Origin: Bacillota bacterium
GTDB lineage: Bacteria > Bacillota > Clostridia > Acetivibrionales > DTU013
Assembly: GCA_023411575.1 (NCBI GenBank)
Contig: JAEYOP010000023.1
Coordinates: 8,491-72,490 of the forward strand
Direction: 5' to 3'
DNA length: 64,000 nucleotides
The position numbers and the translations under genes were made by a program. This document shows positions 45,066 through 53,274 of the stretch, piece after piece; positions within the stretch are counted from its first letter, which is position 1; each line of letters opens with the position of its first letter. The notes beneath the pieces are model-generated. The model was not told the origin of the DNA. It did no database searches and was given only the letters and a program-made list of their open reading frames with translations.

Positions 45066-46415
45066 TTATTTCAGCCTCTTTTCGAGTCTTTCCTTCTCCG
45101 CCTCATAGCCCGGCTTTCCGAGCAGCGCGAACATGTTCTTCTTGTATGCCTCGACGCCCGGCTGGTCAAAGGGGTTGACGCCCAGCAGGTATCCGCTGAT
45201 CCCACAAGCCTTTTCAAAGAAGTAGACAATGTTTCCGAACCAGTAGCTGTCCATCTTCGGGATGTTGATGACAAGGTTCGGCACGCCCCCGTCGGTATGA
45301 GCCAGGATGGTTCCCTGCATTGCCTTCTTGTTGACCAGGTCGATGTCCTTGCCGATGAGGAAGTTGAGTCCGTCTATGTTATCCTTGTCTTCCTTGATGG
45401 TCATGTTCTTCCTTGGTGTTTCCACGCAAAGCACGGTCTCAAATATATTGCGCAGCCCGTCCTGCACATACTGGCCCATGGAATGGAGGTCCGTGGTGAA
45501 ATCGACGCCTGCCGGGAAAATGCCCTTCTGGTCCTTGCCCTCGCTCTCGCCGTAGAGCTGCTTCCACCATTCGGTCACGAAATGGAGCGACGGCTCATAG
45601 TTCACCATGATTTCCGTCGTCTTGCCCTTTCTATAGAGGGCATTGCGGACTGCCGCATACTGATAGCACTCGTTGGCGGCCAGGTCCGGATTGTTGTAAA
45701 GCTCGCACGCATCGGCGGCGCCCTTCATCATGGCGTCGATATCAATGCCCGCAACAGCGATGGGCAGCAGCCCGACGGCCGTCAGTACGGAGAATCTTCC
45801 GCCCACATCGTCCGGTATGACGAAGCTCTCGTATTTTTCTTCGTCGGCAAGCTTTTTCAGAGCTCCCCTCGCCTTGTCGGTGGTGGCGTAAATCCTTTTG
45901 GATGCCTCTGCCTTGCCGTATTTGTTCTCCATGTATTCCCGGAATACGCGGAACGCCAGGGCCGGTTCCGTGGTTGTACCGGATTTGGAAATGATGTTGA
46001 CCGAGATGTCTTTGTCCTTCAAAAGCTCGAAAAGCTCGATGATATAGGTGGAGCTGATGCTGTTCCCGACGAAATAAATTTCCGGAACGCCCCTGCCGGC
46101 CTTGGGCAGCATGTTGTGGAAGGAGTGGGAAAGCGCCTCGATCGCGGCCCTTGCGCCCAGATAGGAGCCGCCGATGCCTATAACGACCAGCGCGTCCGAA
46201 TCCGATTTGATCTTTTCCGCAGCCGCCTTGATCCGGGCGAATTCCGCCTTGTCGTAAGACTTCGGCAGGTCGACCCAGCCTAAAAAGTCGCTGCCGGCGC
46301 CGCTTTTATTGTGGAGCATGCTATGAGCGGATTTTACAAATTCGGACAGGTAAGATATCTCATTTTCCTTGACAAAGGATAATGCGTTTGAATAATCAAA
46401 GCCTACTTTTTGCAT
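45066..46415 (-). CDS. pgi: Glucose-6-phosphate isomerase
   Basis: 449 residues, the usual length for Firmicutes. Signature motifs are VIGIGGSYLGARAAIEAL, ISKSGTTTEPALAFR and a C-terminal VYFFEKACGISGYLLGVNPFDQPGVEAYK carrying the catalytic Lys. It interconverts glucose-6-phosphate and fructose-6-phosphate in the cytoplasm. Single-gene unit with its own terminator. Confidence 0.97.
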   Translation of the reverse strand: MQKVGFDYSNALSFVKENEISYLSEFVKSAHSMLHNKSGAGSDFLGWVDLPKSYDKAEFARIKAAAEKIKSDSDALVVIGIGGSYLGARAAIEALSHSFHNMLPKAGRGVPEIYFVGNSISSTYIIELFELLKDKDISVNIISKSGTTTEPALAFRVFREYMENKYGKAEASKRIYATTDKARGALKKLADEEKYESFVIPDDVGGRFSVLTAVGLLPIAVAGIDIDAMMKGAADACELYNNPDLAANECYQYAAVRNALYRKGKTTEIMVNYEPSLHFVTEWWKQLYGESEGKDQKGIFPAGVDFTTDLHSMGQYVQDGLRNIFETVLCVETPRKNMTIKEDKDNIDGLNFLIGKDIDLVNKKAMQGTILAHTDGGVPNLVINIPKMDSYWFGNIVYFFEKACGISGYLLGVNPFDQPGVEAYKKNMFALLGKPGYEAEKERLEKRLK

Positions 46416-46477
46416 ATAAATGCCTCCTGTATAATTCTAACGGAAATTATATCAAAGCGTTAAATTTTTAGCAATAT

Positions 46478-46501
46478 TGATTGCGCTGCAAAAAGTCGCT
46501 T
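46478..46501 (+). repeat. 24-base intergenic repeat, copy 2
   Basis: TGATTGCGCTGCAAAAAGTC and the following GCTT match the element at 42780-42803 at 22 of 24 positions. It lies between pgi and the spore-protein gene. Confidence 0.5.
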
Positions 46502-46612
46502 TACAGTTTATGGGCGACATAAGTCCAGAATTATTTGACAGGCTAAATTCCGGCGATTTGAAAAAAATATACTCTGTAGAATTAAACTATAATTGTAAAG
46601 AGGTGATTGTGA

Positions 46613-46834
46613 ATGTCAAGACCGAAAACACCTTTGGTACCGGAAAAGAGGGCCGCTCTGAACCGGTTCAAGATGGAATGCGCGAAGGAAATAGGCCAGG
46701 AGCAGTTCGTCAAGGAAAACAACGACCATTACAAGGGCGATTTAACCGCCGCCCAGAACGGACATGAAGGCGGTCCCATCGGCGGGCAGATGGTCAAGAA
46801 GATGATCGCGCAGGCGGAACAGCAAATGAAATGA
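46613..46834 (+). CDS. Small acid-soluble spore protein, alpha/beta type
   Basis: 73 residues. KMECAKEIGQE, NGHEGGPIGGQMVKKMIAQAEQ is the DNA-binding signature of alpha/beta SASPs, which coat and protect DNA in the dormant spore. The EIG motif is the cleavage site of the germination protease. AGAGGTGA lies upstream. It shows the organism makes endospores; expression is expected late in the forespore. Confidence 0.93.
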   Translation: MSRPKTPLVPEKRAALNRFKMECAKEIGQEQFVKENNDHYKGDLTAAQNGHEGGPIGGQMVKKMIAQAEQQMK

Positions 46835-46858
46835 TCCTCCCCACGGTCATTCTAAGAA

Positions 46859-46892
46859 AAAACGATGGCAGGAACCTCCCGCCATCGTTTTT
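46859..46892. terminator. Bidirectional terminator between the spore-protein gene and pheT
   Basis: AAAACGATGGC (46859-46869) pairs with GCCATCGTTTT (46881-46891), with A-rich and T-rich flanks that allow termination in both directions for the two convergent genes. Confidence 0.8.
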
Positions 46893-46913
46893 ATATTTGT
46901 GTCGGTTTCCGGA

Positions 46914-49304
46914 TCATTCCCTCAGCTGGGCGCCCAGCTTTTCGGATAGCGCCTTTACGATATCGGCCATGGATTTGCCCACTTCTTCGTCCGTCAGCGT
47001 TCGATCCGCCGCCCGGAAGAGGATGGAATAGGCTACGCTCTTTTTCCCTTCCGGCACCTGCTTGCCCTTGTAGACATCAAACAGCTTGATCTCCTCCAGA
47101 ATCCTGCCGGCCTTCGATTCAATGATCTGCTCGATCTCCTTGACAAGGACGCCGTCCTCTACCAGCATTGCGATATCCCTTGAAACGGCCGGGAATTTCG
47201 GAAGCGGCTTGTATTCGGGCTTGATCAGGGCCTTTGCCATCAGGGGTTCCATATCGAGCATGCCGACGTAGTTCTGCTGGGCGGCCCCGAATTTCTGTGC
47301 CACCATGGGATGGACTTCGCCCAGGATGCCGCATTCTCTGCCTTCCACCACCAGCTTCGCCGTGCGTCCGGGATGGAAGGACGGGTTATCCTTTACAGGC
47401 TTGTAGCTGTACTTCTTGATCCCCAGGGTCGCCATCAATTCGTCGATCGCGCCCGTCAGATCATAAAAATCCACATTTCCGTACATCCCCAGCGTCAAAA
47501 CCGGCTTTTCTTTCGGAAGCTCGGAAAGCGGCAGCTGCTTCGGAATATAAACATGAGAAACCTCGAAGAGCTTTGCTTCCTCGACTCTTCTGTTGTAGTT
47601 GGTCGCAAGCACCTCCAGCATATCCGGAAGGGTCGTAGTGCGCATGATGCTGTAGTCCTCGCCGAGAGGATTTGCAATAACGATGGCCTTCCTCAGCTCG
47701 CTGTCCGCAGGCAGATTGATCCTGTCGAACACCTTGGGGCTTGTGAACGAATAAGTATACGTCTCCGACAGGCCGCAGGAGAGCATGGTATTGCGTATGA
47801 TCTGCTCCAGCTTCTGCTTCCAGGTCTTGCCGCCCACAGTCGCCGCTTTGCCTTCCAGCAGTGTCGCTTTTATATTGTTGTAGCCATGGAATCTTGCCAC
47901 TTCCTCCGCCAGATCGGCCTCGCATTCCAGGTCCGGTCGGAAGGTGGGAGCCGTCACCGTTCCCGCCGCGGCATTGACTTCGATCTCCAGTTGGGCAAAA
48001 ATTTCTTTCATTTTTTCAGCGCTTATGTCCGTACCCAGAAGAGCATTGATCCGTCCGGGATTGAAGGGAATCGTCTTCTTCTCCTTCTTCACCGGATAAC
48101 AGTCGATGATCCCTTTGCAGACCTTGCCTGCGCCAAGCTCCTCGATCAGCTGGGCGGCCCTGTCCACAGCGTCAACAGTGTTTTCGGAATCCAGCCCCTT
48201 TTCAAAACGGCCGGAGGCTTCCGTCCTCATGCCCAGCTTCTTTGCGGTCAGCCTGACGGATATTCCGTTGAAGGTGGCCGATTCCAGCAGGATCGTCTTC
48301 GTATCCGGCCGGATTTCGCTGTTGGCTCCGCCCATGACGCCCGCTACGGCGACGGCCCTTTCCTGGTCCGCGATCACCAGCATGGAACTGTCCAGCTCCC
48401 TGTCCTGCTCGTCCAGGGTCTGCATCTTTTCGCCTTCGGCGGCGGTGCGGACGATAATCCGGTGTCCCTTCAAGTATTCCAGGTCAAAGGCATGCATCGG
48501 CTGTCCGTATTCGAGCATGACGTAGTTGGTAATGTCCACGATGTTGTTGATCGGCCTGACGCCGGCGGCTTTCAGTCGATCCTTCATCCAGCGCGGCGAG
48601 GGTTCGATCTTTACATCCTGTACGATCCTGGCCGAATAACGCGGGCACAGCTCGGGCGCCTTTATTTCCACCGAAGCCATTCCCCCGATGGGATCGCCAA
48701 GCTCCCGCACCTTTATTTCAGGCTTTTTAAAAGGAACGCCGAAGGTCACGGCGGATTCCCTCGCAAGGCCCAGGACGCTGAAGCAGTCCGGCCTATTGGA
48801 GGTGATTTCGAATTCCACCACAGTTTCGTTCAGGCCCAGATATTCCTTGATGTCCGTGCCCGGCTCGGGATCGCCCTCCAGGATGAAAATCCCGTCCTCC
48901 GCCGCATTCGGGAACTCTTCCTTTGTTACGTTCAATTCCGCTATGGAGCACATCATGCCGCAGGACTCGACGCCGCGGAGCTTGCCGCGCTTGATCTTCT
49001 TGCCTCCCGGCAGGCTGGAGCCGTCCAGTGCGACGGGGATCAGATCCCCCTCTTTGATATTGGTGGCTCCCGTAACGATCTGGATCGTGTCACTGCCCAC
49101 ATCCACCAGGGTCACCTGGAGCCGGTCCGCATCCGGGTGCTTTTCCACCGCTGTGATCCTGCCGACCACCACCTTGTCGATCTCCTCCCCCAGGACCTCC
49201 ACACCTTCCACCTTCGAACCCGACATGGTCAGAGCATCGGCATATTCCTTCGGGGTTGCCTTTATATCCGTGAAATCCTTCAACCATTTTAACGGTAATT
49301 TCAT
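46914..49304 (-). CDS. pheT: Phenylalanyl-tRNA synthetase beta subunit
   Basis: About 796 residues, standard length. The N-terminus MKLPLKWLKDF leads into the EMAP-like tRNA-binding domain (VVVGRITAVEKHPDADRLQV). The B3/B4 editing region and B5 domain (FNPGRINALLGTDI) follow, then a C-terminal ferredoxin-like anticodon domain (FPAVSRDIAMLV). The start at 49304 has AAGGAG upstream; the 24-base longer reading does not. It follows pheS by about 40 bases under T-box control. Confidence 0.97.
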   Translation of the reverse strand: MKLPLKWLKDFTDIKATPKEYADALTMSGSKVEGVEVLGEEIDKVVVGRITAVEKHPDADRLQVTLVDVGSDTIQIVTGATNIKEGDLIPVALDGSSLPGGKKIKRGKLRGVESCGMMCSIAELNVTKEEFPNAAEDGIFILEGDPEPGTDIKEYLGLNETVVEFEITSNRPDCFSVLGLARESAVTFGVPFKKPEIKVRELGDPIGGMASVEIKAPELCPRYSARIVQDVKIEPSPRWMKDRLKAAGVRPINNIVDITNYVMLEYGQPMHAFDLEYLKGHRIIVRTAAEGEKMQTLDEQDRELDSSMLVIADQERAVAVAGVMGGANSEIRPDTKTILLESATFNGISVRLTAKKLGMRTEASGRFEKGLDSENTVDAVDRAAQLIEELGAGKVCKGIIDCYPVKKEKKTIPFNPGRINALLGTDISAEKMKEIFAQLEIEVNAAAGTVTAPTFRPDLECEADLAEEVARFHGYNNIKATLLEGKAATVGGKTWKQKLEQIIRNTMLSCGLSETYTYSFTSPKVFDRINLPADSELRKAIVIANPLGEDYSIMRTTTLPDMLEVLATNYNRRVEEAKLFEVSHVYIPKQLPLSELPKEKPVLTLGMYGNVDFYDLTGAIDELMATLGIKKYSYKPVKDNPSFHPGRTAKLVVEGRECGILGEVHPMVAQKFGAAQQNYVGMLDMEPLMAKALIKPEYKPLPKFPAVSRDIAMLVEDGVLVKEIEQIIESKAGRILEEIKLFDVYKGKQVPEGKKSVAYSILFRAADRTLTDEEVGKSMADIVKALSEKLGAQLRE

Positions 49305-49346
49305 CTTGCATTTCTCCTTCCAATTCAATGACTGTCCGCGGATCCC

Positions 49347-50366
49347 CTAAAACTGTTTCAGGAAGCGCACGTCGTTTTCATACAAAAGCCTGAGATCGTC
49401 GATGTTGAACCGGCCCATGGTGGTCCTTTCGGCGCCGAGGCCGAACGCGAAGCCGCTGTAAACCGCAGGATCGATCCCGCAGTTCTGGAGCACCTTCGGA
49501 TGCACCATGCCTGCGCCGAGGATTTCGATCCAGCCCTCGTTCTTGCAAACTCTGCAGCCCTTCCCGCCGCATGCCCAGCAGGACACGTCCACTTCGGCGC
49601 TGGGTTCGGTGAACTGGAAGTGATGGGGTCTCAGGCGGATATCCGTATTCTCTCCGAACAGGCTTTTGGCAAACAGCCGGAGGGTGCCTACCAGATCTCC
49701 CATCGTAACGCCCTTATCAACTACGAGACCCTCCACCTGATTGAAGATCGGCGAATGGGTGGCATCCACGGCATCCGAGCGATAAACCCTGCCGGGACAG
49801 ATGATCTTGATCGGGGGCTTCTTCTGCTCCATGACCCGGATCTGCACCGGCGACGTCTGCGACCGCAGCAGGATCTTGTCATTGATATAGAAGGTATCCT
49901 GCGCGTCTCTGGCCGGATGGCCCGCAGGAATATTCAACGCCTCGAAGTTGTAGTAGTCCAGCTCGATCTCCGGTCCTTCCGCGATTTCATAGCCCATGGA
50001 AATAAAGACGTCCTTGATCTCGTCCAGCACGATGCTGAGCGGGTGCTTCTTTCCGACAAAGCGCCTTTTGCCGGGCATGGTGACGTCAATGGTCTCCATG
50101 GCCAGCTTCAATTCCTGTTCCTTGCTTTGCAGCGCGGCAACCGCCTCTTCAAGCTTCCCTTCAATAAAGCTTCTGACCTCGTTGGCCAGTTGTCCGATGA
50201 CCGGCCTTTCCTCCGCCGTCAATGCACCCATGCCCTTGAGGATGGCAGTCAGCTCACCCTTCTTGCCCAGATATTGCAGGCGTATGTTTTCCAGTTCCGC
50301 CGAGGACTTCACCGCAGACAGCATTTTCACTGCCTCCAGCTTTATGTTGTTCAACTGGTCCCTCAT
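49347..50366 (-). CDS. pheS: Phenylalanyl-tRNA synthetase alpha subunit
   Basis: 339 residues. An N-terminal coiled coil is followed by the class II catalytic core with HPARDAQDTFYI, SPVQIRVMEQ, GRVYRSDAVDATHSPIFNQVEGL and FAFGLGAERTTMGRF. With PheT it charges tRNA-Phe. It is the first gene after the T-box leader. Confidence 0.97.
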   Translation of the reverse strand: MRDQLNNIKLEAVKMLSAVKSSAELENIRLQYLGKKGELTAILKGMGALTAEERPVIGQLANEVRSFIEGKLEEAVAALQSKEQELKLAMETIDVTMPGKRRFVGKKHPLSIVLDEIKDVFISMGYEIAEGPEIELDYYNFEALNIPAGHPARDAQDTFYINDKILLRSQTSPVQIRVMEQKKPPIKIICPGRVYRSDAVDATHSPIFNQVEGLVVDKGVTMGDLVGTLRLFAKSLFGENTDIRLRPHHFQFTEPSAEVDVSCWACGGKGCRVCKNEGWIEILGAGMVHPKVLQNCGIDPAVYSGFAFGLGAERTTMGRFNIDDLRLLYENDVRFLKQF

Positions 50367-50426
50367 TTTTATGCCTCCCTTATTCTTGAACTTCTCCGTA
50401 TCCAGTCATTCTACCCAAAAAACCAA

Positions 50427-50788
50427 TAAAAAAAGCCTCATCCCGACAGGGACGAAGGCTAACTCCGCGGTACCACCCAGATTCCCGCATCAAAAAGCGG
50501 GCTCTCCGATACAACTTTCGCTTTGTGCGTCTGAACGGCGCAAACCGGCCCATTGTATCCTGTTCGTTAACGGCCAGGTGCCGGCATCTCCTACTTTCGG
50601 CCGCCCGCTCCGGTTCTGCTCAAGACGGGCGCTTTGCGACCTTCGTTTTCAGGATGCAGCTTCCGAGGGAACTTCGCCGGTTTGCTCCATAAAGCTGCTT
50701 TCAGCCGCAGGCAGCTTCTCTCTGCAGGGACCGTTCCGGTTACTTTCCTCGTTCATCGCTTTTCAACTGATTTATTCATAATATTATA
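50427..50788 (-). ncRNA. T-box leader of pheST with promoter and terminator/antiterminator
   Basis: On the minus strand a promoter TTGAAT (50812-50807), 18 bases, TATAAT (50788-50783) is followed by about 330 bases of structured leader. It holds the T-box core GGTGGTACCGCGGAGTT at about 50461-50477. A terminator follows: GCCTTCGTCCC and GGGATGAGGC, then seven T. Uncharged tRNA pairs with the T-box and blocks the terminator. A TTC triplet at 50671-50669 in the Stem I region is a candidate Phe specifier codon; its loop placement was not folded. Confidence 0.93.
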
Positions 50789-50926
50789 CCACGATCCTGT
50801 TTGCATATTCAATATTTTTAAACATTGTTTTATTGTATTTGAATCGGCTACCCTATATAATGATTTTACTGCAACAAGCCGGCCCGGGCCCTGAACGGCT
50901 TGCCATCAAAAAAGGAGATATCTGTC

Positions 50927-51424
50927 ATGAGCAAAAGAAACGACTATATCCGGTGGGACGAGTATTTTATGGGCATTGCCCTGCTCTCCGCCAAAAGAAG
51001 CAAGGACCCCTCGACGCAGGTCGGCGCCTGCATCGTTGACTCGAAAAACAACAGAATCCTCAGCGTAGGCTACAACGGTTTCCCGGTCGGCTGCTCCGAC
51101 GATGATTTCCCCTGGGACCGGGAGGGCGACACCCTCGATACGAAATATCCATACGTCGTCCACGCGGAGCTCAATGCCATCCTGAACAACCGGGGCGTTT
51201 CCCTGGAAGACAGTAAAATCTACGTAGCCCTGTTTCCCTGCAACGAATGCGCCAAAGCCATCATCCAGTCGGGCATCCGGGAAGTGATCTATCTGAGCGA
51301 CAAATACGCCGATACGGATATCGTCAAAGCGTCGAAGAAGATGCTGCTCAAGGCTGGAGTGGAATTACGCCAGTTGAAGACAGATCTGGGCGACATCGTC
51401 ATTTCCTTTAAAACAGGCAGCTAA
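50927..51424 (+). CDS. Deoxycytidylate deaminase (ComEB-like)
   Basis: About 165 residues. The zinc site is VHAELNAI and PCNEC, with STQVGACIVD and GYNGFPVGCSDDD of the dCMP deaminase family. It makes dUMP for thymidylate synthesis. AAGGAG nine bases before the ATG at 50927 sets the start. It stands alone and divergent from pheS. Confidence 0.93.
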   Translation: MSKRNDYIRWDEYFMGIALLSAKRSKDPSTQVGACIVDSKNNRILSVGYNGFPVGCSDDDFPWDREGDTLDTKYPYVVHAELNAILNNRGVSLEDSKIYVALFPCNECAKAIIQSGIREVIYLSDKYADTDIVKASKKMLLKAGVELRQLKTDLGDIVISFKTGS

Positions 51425-51502
51425 GGAACAGTTAAGGGGCCGCAGTAAATGTAGTCCTATACGGTCCTACGCGGTGCTATACATGCGGTCTCTATGCGGC
51501 TC

Positions 51503-52243
51503 CTAAATGGCTGCGCGTATGACCAAGAGGTAGGACTCGCCAGGGTCATACGGCTCGTAACGGAAGCCGCCGTAACAATCAATCGTGCCAAAACCGGCTC
51601 TTTCCAGCAGGTCCTGCAAATCGGACGAGATCAGCGGAAAGAGCTTTATACTGTTCGAATACTGGTCCCATTCTTTCCCTCGCGACACCCGGAGCACCGT
51701 ATTGAAATGGATAAGCCCGGTTGGCGCGTCATAGCTGTAATTCCGGTGGAATTCCATCCCGGCCTCCGGATTTAGAATGGAGGGCAGGGACGTGATCCCT
51801 TTCGAGAGGATTCTGTCGAAATTGATGATCTGCAGCAGCAGGCTGCCGTTCTCGCACAGCTTTCCTTTCATTTTCCGCAGCGCGTCCAGTATGGCGTCCT
51901 TGCTGCCAAGATGAACGATGGAGTTCCCGATGCAGAAGAGGCAGTCGAACTGATCCGCCGAAAGCTCGTTCAGCTTCAGCATATCGAGGGCCTCGGCCTT
52001 TACGGCCACTTTTCCGGCGGCCGCCCGGATTTCCGTCTGCCGGATCATTTCCTCGTCCAGGTCCGTTGCCCAGACCTCATACCCTTCCCGGGCCAGCTCC
52101 ACCGCATAAGTTCCTGCTCCGCACGCAACATCCAGCAGCTTTTTCGGCGGCCCGCCCGCCGCCTTTTTTATGAATTCCAGCTGTTCCCGGCCCGCCGGAA
52201 AGATCAAGTCATAATAGGGGGCGATCTGTTCGTAGAATCCCAT
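51503..52243 (-). CDS. SAM-dependent methyltransferase (class I)
   Basis: 246 residues. Motif I LLDVACGAGTYAVELA, motif II EVWATDLDEEMI and FDCLFCIGNSIVHLG mark a small-molecule methyltransferase fold of the Methyltransf_25 type. The C-terminal part would shape the substrate site. Nothing around it indicates the substrate. Confidence 0.85.
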   Translation of the reverse strand: MGFYEQIAPYYDLIFPAGREQLEFIKKAAGGPPKKLLDVACGAGTYAVELAREGYEVWATDLDEEMIRQTEIRAAAGKVAVKAEALDMLKLNELSADQFDCLFCIGNSIVHLGSKDAILDALRKMKGKLCENGSLLLQIINFDRILSKGITSLPSILNPEAGMEFHRNYSYDAPTGLIHFNTVLRVSRGKEWDQYSNSIKLFPLISSDLQDLLERAGFGTIDCYGGFRYEPYDPGESYLLVIRAAI

Positions 52244-52324
52244 AGAAACTCCTCCCGCAAAAAAGGATAACGGCTATATTAGCCATTACCCTTCCTTTCA
52301 CATTTATACCAGCTATTTTACGGA

Positions 52325-52738
52325 TTATTTCAACTCCGACGTGCAGTTCGGGCACCTCGTCGCTTCTATATGTATGGTGGAACGGCAATGGGGGCATTCC
52401 TTCGTTGTCGGTGCCGCAGGGACCGGCTTCGGCCTCAGGCGGTTGAGCTGCTTGACGAAGATAAAGATCACAAGGGCGATGATGAGGAAGTCAATGACAT
52501 TTGCTATAAATGCTCCGTATGTAATTTCCAGTTCCTTGCCATTTACACTCTTGCCCAGGCGAATCACCTGTTCATTCATCTTTATATTGCCGGTAAATAA
52601 AGAGAGGATCGGCGTTATAATATCATTGACCAGCGACGTAACGATCTTCCCGAACGCACCGCCGATAATCACACCAATTGCCAGGTCCATTACATTGCCC
52701 TTCATGGCAAATTCCTTGAATTCCTTAAAAAAAGACAT
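52325..52738 (-). CDS. mscL: Large-conductance mechanosensitive channel with C-terminal zinc ribbon
   Basis: About 137 residues. MSFFKEFKEFAMKGNVMDLAIGVIIGGAFGKIV is the conserved N-terminal helix and first membrane segment; AFIANVIDFLIIALVIFIFV is the second. It opens under turgor stress. The tail carries CPHCRSTIHIEATRCPNC, a zinc ribbon often seen in clostridial MscL. AGGGG before 52738 supports this start over the GTG at 52747. Confidence 0.95.
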   Translation of the reverse strand: MSFFKEFKEFAMKGNVMDLAIGVIIGGAFGKIVTSLVNDIITPILSLFTGNIKMNEQVIRLGKSVNGKELEITYGAFIANVIDFLIIALVIFIFVKQLNRLRPKPVPAAPTTKECPHCRSTIHIEATRCPNCTSELK

Positions 52739-52873
52739 CTTTCCCACCCCTTTCGGCTCTCATTCTATCATATCCATACAAATTCAGGCAATGAATTAAA
52801 TACATTTCTCATTTTCAAAGGTTTTTCCAAGGTAAGCATAGTAAGATTTTCATAAAGGCAGGTGTTTACTTGA

Positions 52874-53236
52874 ATGAACAGCAAAGCGATGTATCTGGTA
52901 AAAAATACTGTAACGGCTCCCATGGAGAACAGCCCCGTGATTGAAATAGCCAATGTCAAACTGGACTTCGAATCCAGGGAGGTTCGGATAGATGACCGGG
53001 AAATCGGCCTGACGGTAATGGAATTTGACCTGCTGGGCTATCTTGCGGCAAACAGGGCCCGTGCCGTAAGCCGGAAAGAACTGCTGAAAGAGGTCTGGGG
53101 CTTCGAAAACGTCGTCGAAACCAGGGCGACGGACGACATGATAAAAAGGCTGCGGAAAAAGCTGGAGCATGCGGGCTCACAACTTAAAATCACCACAGTC
53201 TGGGGGTACGGCTTTAAAATAGAAATATCGCTTTAA
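52874..53236 (+). CDS. Orphan OmpR-type winged-helix DNA-binding protein
   Basis: 120 residues. After a short N-terminus it consists only of a response-regulator C-terminal domain: LTVMEFDLLGYLAANRARAVSRKELL, VETRATDDMIKRLRKKLE, TVWGYGFKIEI. There is no receiver domain and no kinase next door, so it cannot be controlled by phosphorylation in the usual way. AGGTG lies about ten bases before the ATG. Confidence 0.85.
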   Translation: MNSKAMYLVKNTVTAPMENSPVIEIANVKLDFESREVRIDDREIGLTVMEFDLLGYLAANRARAVSRKELLKEVWGFENVVETRATDDMIKRLRKKLEHAGSQLKITTVWGYGFKIEISL

Positions 53237-53274
53237 AAGCCTGAAAATGCAGCTTTTGTCCGGGCAAATCCTTT

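Noticed and set aside
45297..46283. A 328-codon open frame on the plus strand
   Set aside because: It is antisense to pgi and shows no protein features.
47310..49292. A 660-codon open frame on the plus strand
   Set aside because: It is antisense to pheT, has no recognisable domain and reflects the GC-rich codon use of the real gene.
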